Assembly: GCA_900543815.1 (NCBI GenBank)
Contig: UQST01000044.1
Location: 1-22,385 of the forward strand
Source: an uncultured Prevotellaceae bacterium
Lineage (GTDB): Bacteria > Bacteroidota > Bacteroidia > Bacteroidales > Bacteroidaceae
DNA: 22,385 nt
Reading direction: 5' to 3'
Below the pieces are notes generated by a model, which saw only the letters and a program-made list of their open reading frames with translations, did no database searches and was not told the DNA's origin. Of the stretch, positions 14,109 to 21,839 are shown in pieces (the first letter of the stretch is position 1; the number at the start of each line of letters is the position of its first letter). Made by a program: the position numbers and the translations under genes.

Positions 14109-16915
14109 CAGTCAAAGAGATTCAACTTGTTCTTCCGTGCCTGCTCGATGGTCAGTTGCTCCTGGGGTGCCGAAGCCTCTGCCCGCAGTTGCTCCTGCTG
14201 GCGCTGCAGTTCGGCCAGCGCCTCGCCGCTGAGCGCAGGATTCATGAAGCGTGCTGCCTGAAGTGCTGCCTGACTGGCATCCTTGGTCCAGATGACAGGC
14301 CCATTGTAGGCCGGTGCAATCTTCAGAGCCGTGTGCAGAGGGCTGGTGGTAGCACCGCCCACCATGACCGGCACACGCACGCCAGCCGCATCCAGTGTGC
14401 GCGTCACCTTGATCATCTCGGTGAGACTGGGCGTGATAAGGCCGCTCAGGCCAATGATATCGGGCTTGCACTCCAATGCCTTTTCGAGCAGAACGTCCTC
14501 AGGCACCATCACCCCAAGGTCTATCACCTCGAATCCATTGCATGCCAGCACCACACTCACTATGTTCTTGCCTATGTCGTGTACGTCTCCCTTGACCGTA
14601 GCAAGCAGCACACGGCCGGCAGACTTCTGGTTGTCGGCACGCTGGGCTTCGATATGCGGCTGCAGGACAGCCACTGCCTGCTTCATGGTACGGGCCGTCT
14701 TCACCACCTGCGGCAGAAACATCTTGCCCTCACCAAAGAGCTGTCCCACCAGATTCATACCCTTCATCAGCGGCCCCTCAATGATATCCACAGCGCGGGG
14801 ATACTGCTGCAGCGCCTCTTCCAGGTCAGCCTCCAGCCCCTGCGAAATGCCCTTGCGCAACTTCTCGATGAGTCTGTCCTCCACGCTGAGCTGAGTCTGT
14901 AGGGAAGCGGGGGCAGCTGGGGCATCCTTGAGAGTCGCAGCCTGTTCGGCCAGCACAGTAGCCATCTCCACCAGCCGCTCGCTTGCCTGAGGCGAAGGAC
15001 GCAGAATGGCATCCTCGAGCACTTGAAGCTGATCGGCAGGTATGTCGGCATACATCACTTTGGCAGAGGGGTTTACGATGCCGAAGTCCATGCCCTTCTG
15101 CTGCGCGTGATACAGGAACACGGCGTGCATGGCCTCCCGCACATAATTGTTGCCGCGGAAGGAGAAGGAGAGGTTGCTCACTCCACCGCTCACATGAGCA
15201 CCATGCAGGTGCCGGTGAATCCATTCGGTGGCGCGTATGAAGTCAAGTGCATAGGAATCGTGCTCAGGCATACCCGTGGCGATGGCAAGCACATTGGGGT
15301 CGAAGATGATGTCCTCGGGCGCCATGCCAACCTGCTCCACAAGCAGGCGATAGGCCCGATTGCACACCTGGATGCGCCGTTCGTAGGTGTCGGCCTGCCC
15401 CTGCTCGTCGAAGGCCATCACAACCACAGCGGCCCCCAATGACAATAGTTCGCGCGCATGAGAGAGGAACACCTGCTCGCCCTCCTTGAGGCTGATGCTG
15501 TTGGCAATGCACTTTCCCTGCACACACTTGAGGCCGGCACGTATCACGTTCCAGTTGCTGCTGTCCACCATGACAGGCACGCGGCAGATGTCCGGTTCGC
15601 TGGCAAGCAGATTGAGGAAATGTGTCATCTCGCGCTCAGCGTCCAGCAAGCCGTCGTCCATATTGATGTCGATGACCATGGCTCCGTCTTCTACCTGACG
15701 GCGGGCTATCTCGAGCGCCTCTTCATAAGCACCTTCCTTGATGAGACGAAGGAATTTGCGTGAGCCGGCAACGTTGCAACGCTCGCCCACATTGACGAAG
15801 AAGCCGCCCGACGAAGATGCTTCCTCCTTCAGTCGAACCAAAGGTTCCAATCCACTAAGTGCCAACGATGTATCAGCACAATGAGGATTGTGGACTTGAG
15901 AAGCGAACCTGTCGGCCAAAGCACGCATGCCGGCGATGTGCTCGGGAGTGGTTCCGCAGCATCCGCCAATCACGTTGACCAGGCGTTCTTCGAGGAAAGG
16001 TGTCATCTCCTCCACCATCATCTCGGGTGTCTGGTCGTATTCTCCCATGCTGTTGGGGAGCCCCGCATTGGGATGCACCGTGATGAAACAGGGAGCTTTC
16101 TCGGAAAGGATGCGCAGCAGAGGCAACATATCCTGGGCACCAAACGAGCAGTTGAGACCCACACTGAAGGGTTGTGCGTGTGCCACACTGACCAGGAAAG
16201 CCTCCAGAGTCTGCCCGCTGAGCGTGCGTCCGGCCTTGTCGTTGACCGTCACACTGAGCATCAGAGGCACCTGCACGCCCGTCTGACGTGTAGCCTGGCG
16301 GAATGCGTAGATGCCGGCTTTGATATTCAGCGTGTCGAAAATGGTCTCCATGAGCACAGCATCCACACCGCTCTCAAGCAAGGAGACGAACTGCTCCAGA
16401 TAGGCAGCAGCCAGCTCGTCGAACGTTATGCCGCGGAAAGCTGGGTCATTCACATCCGGACTCATGGAGCAAGTCTTGTTGGTGGGCCCGACACTGGCCA
16501 CAACGAAGCGCGGCCAGTCGGGTGTGGAGAATTCGTCAGCCACCGACCGTGCCAGACGCACGGCAGCCCCATTGATTTCCTTCACCAGATGTTCGCAATG
16601 ATAATCAGCCAGCGAGATGCGCTGACTGCTGAATGTATTGGTGCAGATGATGTCTGCTCCGGCCTGCAGATAACGCCTGTGGATATCGGCTATCACATCG
16701 GGGCGGGTGAGCGTGAGCACATCATTATTGCCCTGCATCTGCCACTCGATGTCGGGAAACAGATTGCCCCTGAAATCCTTCTCCTCCAGCCCATACGTCT
16801 GAATCATAGTGCCCATGGCACCATCAAGTACCAGTACGTGACCGAACGCCTCTTTCAATCCGCGAGGGGCTTTCTCCCCTTCGCTCACCTGCTGCTTGTC
16901 ATCTATTTGGCTCAT
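14108..16915 (-). CDS. metH: Cobalamin-dependent methionine synthase lacking the activation domain
   Basis: MetH transfers a methyl group from 5-methyltetrahydrofolate to homocysteine through methylcobalamin. Domains in order are homocysteine-binding (about 25-340), with zinc cysteines C256 in GLNCSFG and C319/C320 in GGCCGTTPEH; pterin-binding (370-640), with NVGERCNVAGSRKF; cobalamin cap (about 680-760); and B12-binding (765-885), with GDVHDIGKN and ligand H779. At 935 residues it stops where E. coli MetH (1,227 aa) enters the AdoMet-binding activation domain, ending ARKNKLNLFD then TGA TGA. Reductive reactivation must come from a separate protein, or the system differs. No cobalamin riboswitch fits in the 111-nt upstream gap. 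It follows smpB and overlaps the small HTH ORF. Confidence 0.96.
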   Translation of the reverse strand: MSQIDDKQQVSEGEKAPRGLKEAFGHVLVLDGAMGTMIQTYGLEEKDFRGNLFPDIEWQMQGNNDVLTLTRPDVIADIHRRYLQAGADIICTNTFSSQRISLADYHCEHLVKEINGAAVRLARSVADEFSTPDWPRFVVASVGPTNKTCSMSPDVNDPAFRGITFDELAAAYLEQFVSLLESGVDAVLMETIFDTLNIKAGIYAFRQATRQTGVQVPLMLSVTVNDKAGRTLSGQTLEAFLVSVAHAQPFSVGLNCSFGAQDMLPLLRILSEKAPCFITVHPNAGLPNSMGEYDQTPEMMVEEMTPFLEERLVNVIGGCCGTTPEHIAGMRALADRFASQVHNPHCADTSLALSGLEPLVRLKEEASSSGGFFVNVGERCNVAGSRKFLRLIKEGAYEEALEIARRQVEDGAMVIDINMDDGLLDAEREMTHFLNLLASEPDICRVPVMVDSSNWNVIRAGLKCVQGKCIANSISLKEGEQVFLSHARELLSLGAAVVVMAFDEQGQADTYERRIQVCNRAYRLLVEQVGMAPEDIIFDPNVLAIATGMPEHDSYALDFIRATEWIHRHLHGAHVSGGVSNLSFSFRGNNYVREAMHAVFLYHAQQKGMDFGIVNPSAKVMYADIPADQLQVLEDAILRPSPQASERLVEMATVLAEQAATLKDAPAAPASLQTQLSVEDRLIEKLRKGISQGLEADLEEALQQYPRAVDIIEGPLMKGMNLVGQLFGEGKMFLPQVVKTARTMKQAVAVLQPHIEAQRADNQKSAGRVLLATVKGDVHDIGKNIVSVVLACNGFEVIDLGVMVPEDVLLEKALECKPDIIGLSGLITPSLTEMIKVTRTLDAAGVRVPVMVGGATTSPLHTALKIAPAYNGPVIWTKDASQAALQAARFMNPALSGEALAELQRQQEQLRAEASAPQEQLTIEQARKNKLNLFD

Positions 16916-17026
16916 AGTCTGTTATTCTCATTAAGTCCTTTGGGAACCGGCTCTAATGCCATTTGCCTGTTTCGATTAAACACCACACGCCCCTCTCCCA
17001 CTGCGGAAAAAGAGCGTGCGCAATTA

Positions 17027-17506
17027 TCAGTAACTCTTCTTGAACTGGCGGTCAATCTCGCGCTTGTCCTGCTTCTCCTTCAGGCTCTCACGCTTGTCAT
17101 ACTCCTTCTTGCCCCTGGCAATGTGCAGATCAAGCTTAGCCAACCCGCGCTCATCTATGAAGAGCAAGGTGGGGATGATGCTGAAACCGGGATTCTTGAC
17201 CTCCTGCTGAATCTTGCGTATCTCCTTGCGGTTGAGCAGGAGCTTGCGGTCACGGCGCTCCACATGGTTGTTGTACGACCCTTGCTCATAGTGTGCCACG
17301 TACATGTTTTTGACCCACATCTCACCTCGGTTCACATAGCAGAATGTATCCACCAGACTGGCCTTACCAGCCCTGATGCTCTTGATTTCCGTGCCAGTGA
17401 GCTGGATGCCTGCGGTAAACTTGTCCATGAGCAGATAGTCGTGCTCTGCCCGCTTGTTCTTAATGTTTATCTTCTGTCCCTTATTGGGAATCAATGTCTT
17501 GGCCAC
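17027..17506 (-). CDS. smpB: SsrA-binding protein SmpB
   Basis: SmpB binds tmRNA and places it in the A site of stalled ribosomes for trans-translation. The 159-residue length is normal. The core reads IKNKRAEHDYLLMDKFTAGIQLTGTEIKSIRAGKASLVDTFC, followed by NPGFSIIPTLLFIDERGLAKLDLHIARGKKEYDKRESLKEKQDKREIDR, the RNA-binding face and the basic C-terminal tail that enters the decoding channel. The start is GTG at 17506: the family-typical MAKT-like opening follows, and a good ribosome binding site AAGGAG lies about eight nt upstream. It is 47 nt after the DMP19-like gene and 111 nt before metH, all on the minus strand. Confidence 0.97.
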   Translation of the reverse strand: MAKTLIPNKGQKINIKNKRAEHDYLLMDKFTAGIQLTGTEIKSIRAGKASLVDTFCYVNRGEMWVKNMYVAHYEQGSYNNHVERRDRKLLLNRKEIRKIQQEVKNPGFSIIPTLLFIDERGLAKLDLHIARGKKEYDKRESLKEKQDKREIDRQFKKSY

Positions 17507-17553
17507 AATCTTTCTCCTTTTGGATTTAGAACTTCAAATTCCAATCTCTACAG

Positions 17554-18066
17554 TTATTCCTTATCCTTGACAACGCTCACAAAGTCCTCGAGATGCTCAT
17601 CTACGTAATGGCAGATGGTATCTGTCACCTCCTCTTCCATCTCAACGAATGCGTCATCGAGGTCGTCAAACTCGGGATATTGTTCGAACAGAGCCATAAA
17701 CTCCTCGTCGCTGCATTCGGCGGTGAGCTTGTCGGCATATTTCTCATAAAGCTTTCTGCCCTTATACACCAGGTTGCTGAAGTCGTGTGCACCCCACAGC
17801 CGCATCGCCTTGGCAAAGGGATTGAGGAAGATGAAGGGCCCGTAGCCATTGTGAATAAGCTGCACGAAACCGCCATCCATCACCTCATCACGCAAGGCCA
17901 CATAAGCCAGCAGGGTGATTTGCTCACCATTGAGAAGCGGCATCGTCTCGGCATCGAGCCTACCGCCGATAGCCTCCATAATCCTGTCGTGAAAAAGCAT
18001 GAGAAAGGCATCCATCCCCTCTCCTGCCGCCTTGATAATATCCTGTTCGTTGACCGTTATCTGCAT
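17554..18066 (-). CDS. DMP19/DUF4375 family protein (acidic, possible DNA mimic)
   Basis: This 170-residue acidic helical protein has no signal peptide. The segment LNGEQITLLAYVALRDEVMDGGFVQLIHNGYGPFIF (about 45-80) is the recognisable core of the DMP19/DUF4375 family. The C-terminal 50 residues are very rich in Asp and Glu (YPEFDDLDDAFVEMEEEVTD). The Neisseria founding member, DMP19, mimics DNA and sequesters a repressor; other homologues occur beside polymorphic toxins as putative immunity proteins. No toxin gene is nearby. It opens the minus-strand group with smpB and metH and has its own TACCTTTG promoter. Confidence 0.8.
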   Translation of the reverse strand: MQITVNEQDIIKAAGEGMDAFLMLFHDRIMEAIGGRLDAETMPLLNGEQITLLAYVALRDEVMDGGFVQLIHNGYGPFIFLNPFAKAMRLWGAHDFSNLVYKGRKLYEKYADKLTAECSDEEFMALFEQYPEFDDLDDAFVEMEEEVTDTICHYVDEHLEDFVSVVKDKE

Positions 18067-18111
18067 ACAATTACATTATAATAGTAGTCCCGTCATCTGT
18101 TTTCTGTACTG

Positions 18112-18140
18112 CAAAGGTACTAAAATATCCCGTAAAACAA
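18112..18140 (-). promoter_or_regulatory. Promoter of the DMP19-like/smpB/metH group
   Basis: On the minus strand TTG (18140-18138) is followed after 18 nt by TACCTTTG (18119-18112), matching the Bacteroidetes -33/-7 layout. It lies about 45 nt before the ATG at 18066. Confidence 0.75.
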
Positions 18141-18170
18141 CGCAGCAACCAAAAAAAGCCGCCTTTAGGA

Positions 18171-18201
18171 TTGGACATCTACCCAATTTTAATTACTTTT
18201 G
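18171..18201 (+). promoter_or_regulatory. Promoter of the NifU-like/GGGtGRT operon
   Basis: TTGG at 18171-18174 and TACTTTTG at 18194-18201 fit the -33/-7 pattern with about 20 bp between them. The ATG follows at 18265. It is divergent from the minus-strand promoter at 18112-18140, with under 35 bp between their -33 boxes. Confidence 0.78.
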
Positions 18202-18264
18202 CACAACGTTAGCGAGCAATACGTTAATAGGACACATTACTATAAATCTAAATAATAAAGAATT

Positions 18265-18966
18265 ATGGTTTATTCTAAAGAAGTAGAAAACATGTGTTGC
18301 GTGGCCAAAGGCCCCAATCATGGACCAGCTCCCATCCCCGAAGAAGGCAAGTGGGTGCAGGCAAAGGAGATTAAGGACATCAGCGGTCTGACACACGGTG
18401 TGGGTTGGTGCGCTCCTCAGCAGGGTGCGTGCAAGCTGACCCTGAACGTGAAGGAAGGCGTCATCGAGGAGTGCCTGGTGGAGACCATCGGCTGCTCTGG
18501 TATGACTCACTCTGCTGCTATGGCATCTGAGATTCTGCCCGGCAAGACTATCCTGGAGGCTCTGAACACCGACCTGGTGTGCGACGCAATCAACACCGCT
18601 ATGCGCGAGCTGTTCCTGCAGATCGTGTACGGACGTACTCAGAGTGCATTTTCAGAGGGCGGCCTCATGGTGGGCGCTGGTCTCGAGGACCTGGGCAAGG
18701 GCCTGATTTCTCAGACCGGTACACTGTATGGCACAAAGGTAAAGGGTACCCGTTACCTGCAGCTGACCGAGGGTTACATCACCAAGATGTTCCTCGACAA
18801 GGACGACCAGGTGTGTGGCTATGAGTTCGTACACATGGGCAAGTTCATGGACGCTATCAAGAAGGGTGTTCCCGCTGACGAGGCTCTCAAGAGCGTAACA
18901 GGTACCTATGGCCGCACAAAGGCTGAGGACGGTGCTGTCAAGTCAATAGACCCCCGTAAGGATTAA
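18265..18966 (+). CDS. Iron-sulfur cluster scaffold-like protein (NifU N-terminal/IscU type)
   Basis: This 233-residue cytosolic protein resembles the IscU/NifU-N scaffold fold. Cysteines that could hold a cluster are C49 and C56 in GWCAPQQGAC, C70, and C77 in ETIGCSGMTHSAAMASE, plus an N-terminal C11-C12. The ETIGCSGM..AMASE region matches the GC-x-x-x-x-x-S helix start of NifU-N. A C-terminal extension after about residue 150 is longer than in IscU. In Bacteroidetes and Clostridia this gene pairs with the GGGtGRT gene, as here. That pairing supports a joint role, although the exact function is not known to me. Strong codon bias suggests high expression. Confidence 0.85.
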   Translation: MVYSKEVENMCCVAKGPNHGPAPIPEEGKWVQAKEIKDISGLTHGVGWCAPQQGACKLTLNVKEGVIEECLVETIGCSGMTHSAAMASEILPGKTILEALNTDLVCDAINTAMRELFLQIVYGRTQSAFSEGGLMVGAGLEDLGKGLISQTGTLYGTKVKGTRYLQLTEGYITKMFLDKDDQVCGYEFVHMGKFMDAIKKGVPADEALKSVTGTYGRTKAEDGAVKSIDPRKD

Positions 18967-18997
18967 GAATTTTGAATTAAGAATTAAGAATTCAAAG
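18967..18997 (+). repeat. Left AT-rich heptamer repeat flanking the four-helix cassette
   Basis: GAATTTTGAATTAAGAATTA-type sequence begins right after the scaffold gene stop. It is built on a 7-nt period (TTTTGAA, then TTAAGAA twice). A further ATTTTGAATTATG copy at 19022-19034 spans the cassette start. It is inverted relative to the right flank (19415-19443). Confidence 0.75.
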
Positions 18998-19031
18998 TCA
19001 CTCAAGTAATTTGTTTAACGCATTTTGAATT

Positions 19032-19417
19032 ATGCCGATTAAGCAAGACAATGTAGTGCTGGACAAGAGTAAAACTTTTGCTCTGAGAATCGTGAGGCTG
19101 TATCAACACCTCACCAAAACGTCAGACAACAAGGAATATGTGCTCTCAAAGCAAGTCTTGCGAAGCGGAACCAGTATCGGTGCCAACATAAGGGAAGCCC
19201 GAAGAGCACAAAGCAGCAAAGACTTCGTTTTTAAGCTGTACATTGCACTTAAGGAAGCCGATGAGACACAATACTGGCTAGAATGCTCTTAGGCGGAGAG
19301 TACATCTCCGAGGCCGAATACAAGAGTATGAATGAAGACTGCGAGCAACTGCTCAAATTGCTCACAAGCATCATCAAGACTACACAGGCCAACCTGGAAG
19401 CAAAAGACAACCCATAA
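19032..19417 (+). pseudogene. Frameshifted four-helix-bundle protein (S23/Avd-like)
   Basis: The first 84 codons match the conserved four-helix-bundle family (TIGR02436, related to 23S rRNA intervening-sequence proteins and the Avd protein of diversity-generating retroelements). The pattern FALRIVRLYQHL..VLSKQVLRSGTSIGANIREA..DFVFKLYIALKEADETQYWLE is nearly canonical. At 19284 the frame breaks (GAA TGC TCT TAG). Dropping to the -1 frame restores the expected ending: LLGGEYISEAEYKSMNEDCEQLL, stopping at TAA 19415-19417. A one-base loss near 19284-19286 is the simplest explanation. The cassette sits between two genes that normally adjoin and is flanked by inverted heptamer repeats. Confidence 0.85.
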
Positions 19418-19443
19418 TTCAAAATTCAAAATTCAAAATTAAA
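19415..19443 (+). repeat. Right AT-rich heptamer repeat flanking the four-helix cassette
   Basis: TTCAAAA is repeated three times, ending TTAAAATG, where ATG 19444 starts the next gene. Its reverse complement, (TTTTGAA) x3, matches the TTTTGAA unit of the left flank, so the two flanks form inverted repeats around the cassette. Confidence 0.8.
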
Positions 19444-20463
19444 ATGCTAAGAGAAGTTAAATTCGAGTCGCAGGACCGTCGTATCAAGCAGATTCTTGCT
19501 TGCTTGAACGCACACGGCATCGCTTCTATAGAGGAGGCAAACGAGATTTGTGAGGCTGCTGGCCTGGATCCCTACAAGACTTGTGAGGAGACCCAGATGA
19601 TCTGCTTCGAGAACGCAAAGTGGGCCTACGTGGTAGGTACTGCTATCGCACTCAAGGAGAAGGCAAAGAACGCCGTGGAGGCAGCTAACTACATTGGCGA
19701 GGGCTTGCAGAGCTTCTGCATTCCCGGCTCAGTGGCTGACGACCGCAAGGTGGGTATCGGTCACGGAGAGCTGGCTGCACGTCTGCTCACACCCGAGACA
19801 AAGTGCTTCGCATTCCTGGCTGGCCACGAGTCTTTCGCAGCTGCCGAGGGCGCTATCAAGATTGCTCAGATGGCCAACAAGTCAAGACCAGCTGACAAGC
19901 CCCTGCGCTGCATCCTGAACGGACTGGGTAAGGACGCCGCTATGATCATCAGCCGCATCAACGGCTTCACATACGTACAGACCAAATTCGACTACTTCAC
20001 AGGCGAACTGCACGAGGTTAAGCGCACTGCTTACTCTGATGGTCCTCGCGCAGCAGTGAACTGCTACGGCGCTGACGACGTTCGTGAGGGTGTTGCTATC
20101 CTGTGGAAGGAGGATGTGGATGTGTCTATCACTGGTAACTCTACCAACCCCACACGTTTCCAGCACCCCGTTGCAGGTACCTACAAGAAGGAGCGCATCC
20201 GCGCTGGCAAGCCTTACTTCAGCGTAGCTTCTGGTGGTGGTACAGGCCGCACACTGCATCCCGACAACATGGCTGCAGGTCCCGCTTCTTACGGTATGAC
20301 AGATACTCTGGGCCGCATGCACTCTGACGCTCAGTTCGCAGGTTCTTCTTCGGTTCCTGCTCACGTTGAGATGATGGGCTTCCTGGGTATTGGCAACAAC
20401 CCCATGGTAGGTTGCTCTGTAGCTTGCGCCGTGAATGTTGATCTGGCTCTGAACAAGAAGTAA
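19444..20463 (+). CDS. GGGtGRT family protein
   Basis: This 339-residue soluble protein carries the family-naming motif SGGGTGRT at about 263-270, followed by HPDNMAAGPASYGMTDTLGRMHSD. Family members are highly conserved, of similar length and found in anaerobes next to an Fe-S scaffold-like gene, the arrangement seen here. Several conserved-looking cysteines occur (C20, C36, C47, C54, C92, C121, C156, C207), and the glycine-rich motif suggests a phosphate or nucleotide site, but no reaction is known to me. It probably cotranscribes with the scaffold gene; the intervening cassette separates them by 477 nt. Codon bias points to high expression. It ends at a strong terminator. Confidence 0.9.
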   Translation: MLREVKFESQDRRIKQILACLNAHGIASIEEANEICEAAGLDPYKTCEETQMICFENAKWAYVVGTAIALKEKAKNAVEAANYIGEGLQSFCIPGSVADDRKVGIGHGELAARLLTPETKCFAFLAGHESFAAAEGAIKIAQMANKSRPADKPLRCILNGLGKDAAMIISRINGFTYVQTKFDYFTGELHEVKRTAYSDGPRAAVNCYGADDVREGVAILWKEDVDVSITGNSTNPTRFQHPVAGTYKKERIRAGKPYFSVASGGGTGRTLHPDNMAAGPASYGMTDTLGRMHSDAQFAGSSSVPAHVEMMGFLGIGNNPMVGCSVACAVNVDLALNKK

Positions 20464-20503
20464 AGACAAGCAAGCCAACTGAATGTTGGAAGCTATAAAA
20501 AAG

Positions 20504-20545
20504 GAACCTCCCGCTACCCATGCAGGTAGCGGGAGGTTCTTGTTT
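20504..20545 (+). terminator. Rho-independent terminator of the GGGtGRT operon
   Basis: GAACCTCCCGCTACC and GGTAGCGGGAGGTTC form a perfect 15-bp stem with a CATGCA loop, followed by TTGTTT. It is preceded by an A-tract (AAAAAAGG), so it could also work on the minus strand. Confidence 0.95.
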
Positions 20546-20667
20546 ACACAAGACACTTCGGGCTTGACAGAAAACGCAGAAGGCAAGCTATACAAACTTA
20601 ATTACCGAATAACCATAATTTATTCAGCAAAAACGGGGAAGAAATGAAGCCATGATACTTCGTCAGG

Positions 20668-20723
20668 TATCCTTGGATACTTTGCGATTTATCCTTGGAT
20701 ACATTGCCAAGTATCCAAGGATA
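20668..20723 (+). repeat. Intergenic array B: three TATCC-GGATA units at 22-bp spacing, last one inverted
   Basis: TATCCTTGGATA is at 20668-20679 and 20690-20701. The third unit at 20712-20723 is TATCCAAGGATA, its exact reverse complement. A degraded half-unit TGATACTT lies 22 bp upstream (20653-20660). Because the last unit is inverted, GTATCCTTGGATAC (20667-20680) can pair over 14 bp with GTATCCAAGGATAC (20711-20724), followed by TTTTTCC, a terminator-like arrangement. The 3' flank matches that of array A. Confidence 0.92.
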
Positions 20724-20931
20724 CTTTTTCCGGGCAGTTTTCTGACTACATGGAACATTCCCCCAAACATGCCCGTCGTCTTTCCCATAGATATGTCAGT
20801 TGATTCTCTTTCATCCTCCCATCAAGCCTCATTTATGTTGTAAAACACACGCAACAGGTTCACTATAGTTCTTATTTGCAAAAAGTTGCGATTTCATTTG
20901 GCTGGGGGAGGAGCAATATGGTACCTTTGCA

Positions 20932-20939
20932 ATAACGAT
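20932..20939 (+). promoter_or_regulatory. -7 box TACCTTTG for the 21094 gene
   Basis: TACCTTTG matches TAnnTTTG and is preceded by G-rich sequence; no clear -33 TTTG at the usual distance. The implied leader to ATG 21094 is about 150 nt. Confidence 0.6.
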
Positions 20940-21093
20940 AATAAAAGACATATAAACCTTTAATCAAAGACAGCAATGGGACTAAATGACGACAGCATTT
21001 GGAAATCCAACCTTCCCGTCTTATGATTCTATGGAATAAACTTGAATCTTGTACAATAAGATAACTTGAAGAGATTTTAAGGAGAGTATAGAT

Positions 21094-21645
21094 ATGACAA
21101 AAGAAGAATTTGCACAGCAATATGCTGAGGAGAAAGCGGCAGAGATGGCAAAATTGCTCAAAGCTGCTTATTTGAAGGGATATGAGCAAGGGGAACTGAA
21201 AGTGGCGTGCTCTATATCAATAGAGGGTATTAAGTATTATGACCTTGGACTTCCAAGCGGGACCTTGTGGTCGAAGCCATTACCTTATGCCAGTAACAAT
21301 TCCGAATACAAAAAGTTTTCACACAATGATGCATCTCGGTTTGATGGTCTTCCCACAGAAGCTGAGTGGGAAGAACTGATGAAGTGTCGAATTTACGACG
21401 ACTATATTATTGGTTACTCTGGTATGAGAATACCCATTAGTACAATTAGAGAGGGTGGATTTGGCATAGATGATAGAGGAGAAAATGTGCCTAAAGGAAA
21501 TAATCTTTTCTGGCTTAAATCAGAGATGGATGAGAAGGGCGAAGCTAAAGCAGGAAGATTTAATGCAGATGGACTTTCCATAGTATCTCATTTCGCAGGC
21601 TATAAATTTCCTATTATGCTCACAAAGAAGAGAGAGGAGATTTGA
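21094..21645 (+). CDS. Hypothetical protein with a 'DLGLPSGT' (Fib_succ_major-like) domain
   Basis: This 183-residue protein begins with a charged helix (TKEEFAQQYAEEKAAEMAKLLKAAYLKGYEQGE). It then shows YYDLGLPSGTLWSKPLPYA, the hallmark opening of the Fibrobacter-type paralogous domain (TIGR02145-like) common in Bacteroidetes surface and lipoproteins, and LPTEAEWEELM, a conserved later segment of that domain. No signal peptide or lipobox is visible, unlike most members, so it may be cytoplasmic or truncated. Function unknown. A purine-rich AAGGAGAG lies upstream of the ATG. Base composition is AT-richer than the neighbouring operons, which may mark acquired DNA. It ends at a strong convergent terminator. 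Confidence 0.75.
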   Translation: MTKEEFAQQYAEEKAAEMAKLLKAAYLKGYEQGELKVACSISIEGIKYYDLGLPSGTLWSKPLPYASNNSEYKKFSHNDASRFDGLPTEAEWEELMKCRIYDDYIIGYSGMRIPISTIREGGFGIDDRGENVPKGNNLFWLKSEMDEKGEAKAGRFNADGLSIVSHFAGYKFPIMLTKKREEI

Positions 21646-21672
21646 GATGGGGCGAAAGCTCTGAGATATGAC

Positions 21673-21713
21673 ATAAGGCGTGACATTATCAAGTGTCGCG
21701 CCTTATGCGTTTT
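21673..21713. terminator. Probable bidirectional terminator between convergent genes
   Basis: ATAAGGCGTGACA (21673-21685) and TGTCGCGCCTTAT (21694-21706) form a 13-bp stem with one T-G pair and an eight-nt loop, followed by GCGTTTTC. It lies 27 nt after the plus-strand gene and faces the minus-strand phosphoesterase. Confidence 0.85.
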
Positions 21714-21779
21714 CATATCCTGGGGGAGGCTGTTGTTTATGGACCAAGGATTCTTTTCGGGGCTGTCTTCTTGGCTGAT

Positions 21780-21797
21780 TCTTGCCTGCAGGCAAGA
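21780..21797. repeat. 18-bp perfect palindrome
   Basis: TCTTGCCTGCAGGCAAGA is its own reverse complement. It has no loop, so a DNA-binding site for a dimer is as plausible as an RNA hairpin. It lies 43 bp beyond the end of the phosphoesterase gene. Confidence 0.7.
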
Positions 21798-21839
21798 GAC
21801 TTCTGCTAACATTTCACTTCCTTTGTTTCTCTTATTTGG

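Larger units (their letters stand above)
20546..21093. other. Non-coding stretch with repeat array B and a promoter
   Basis: Apart from the repeat array (20653-20746) and a -7 box at 20932, I see nothing genic. A 16-codon open frame (20976-21026) downstream of the promoter starts MGLNDDSIW; it is too short to call and has no recognisable similarity. From about 20,880 rightwards the DNA becomes clearly AT-richer. Confidence 0.6.

Noticed and set aside
16916..17026. Cobalamin riboswitch ahead of metH
   Set aside because: The gap is only 111 nt and I see no B12-box-like core; full cobalamin riboswitches need about 200 nt.
18964..19417. Complete diversity-generating retroelement, suggested by the Avd-like fold
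   Set aside because: No reverse transcriptase, template repeat or variable repeat is present nearby; only the four-helix ORF is seen.
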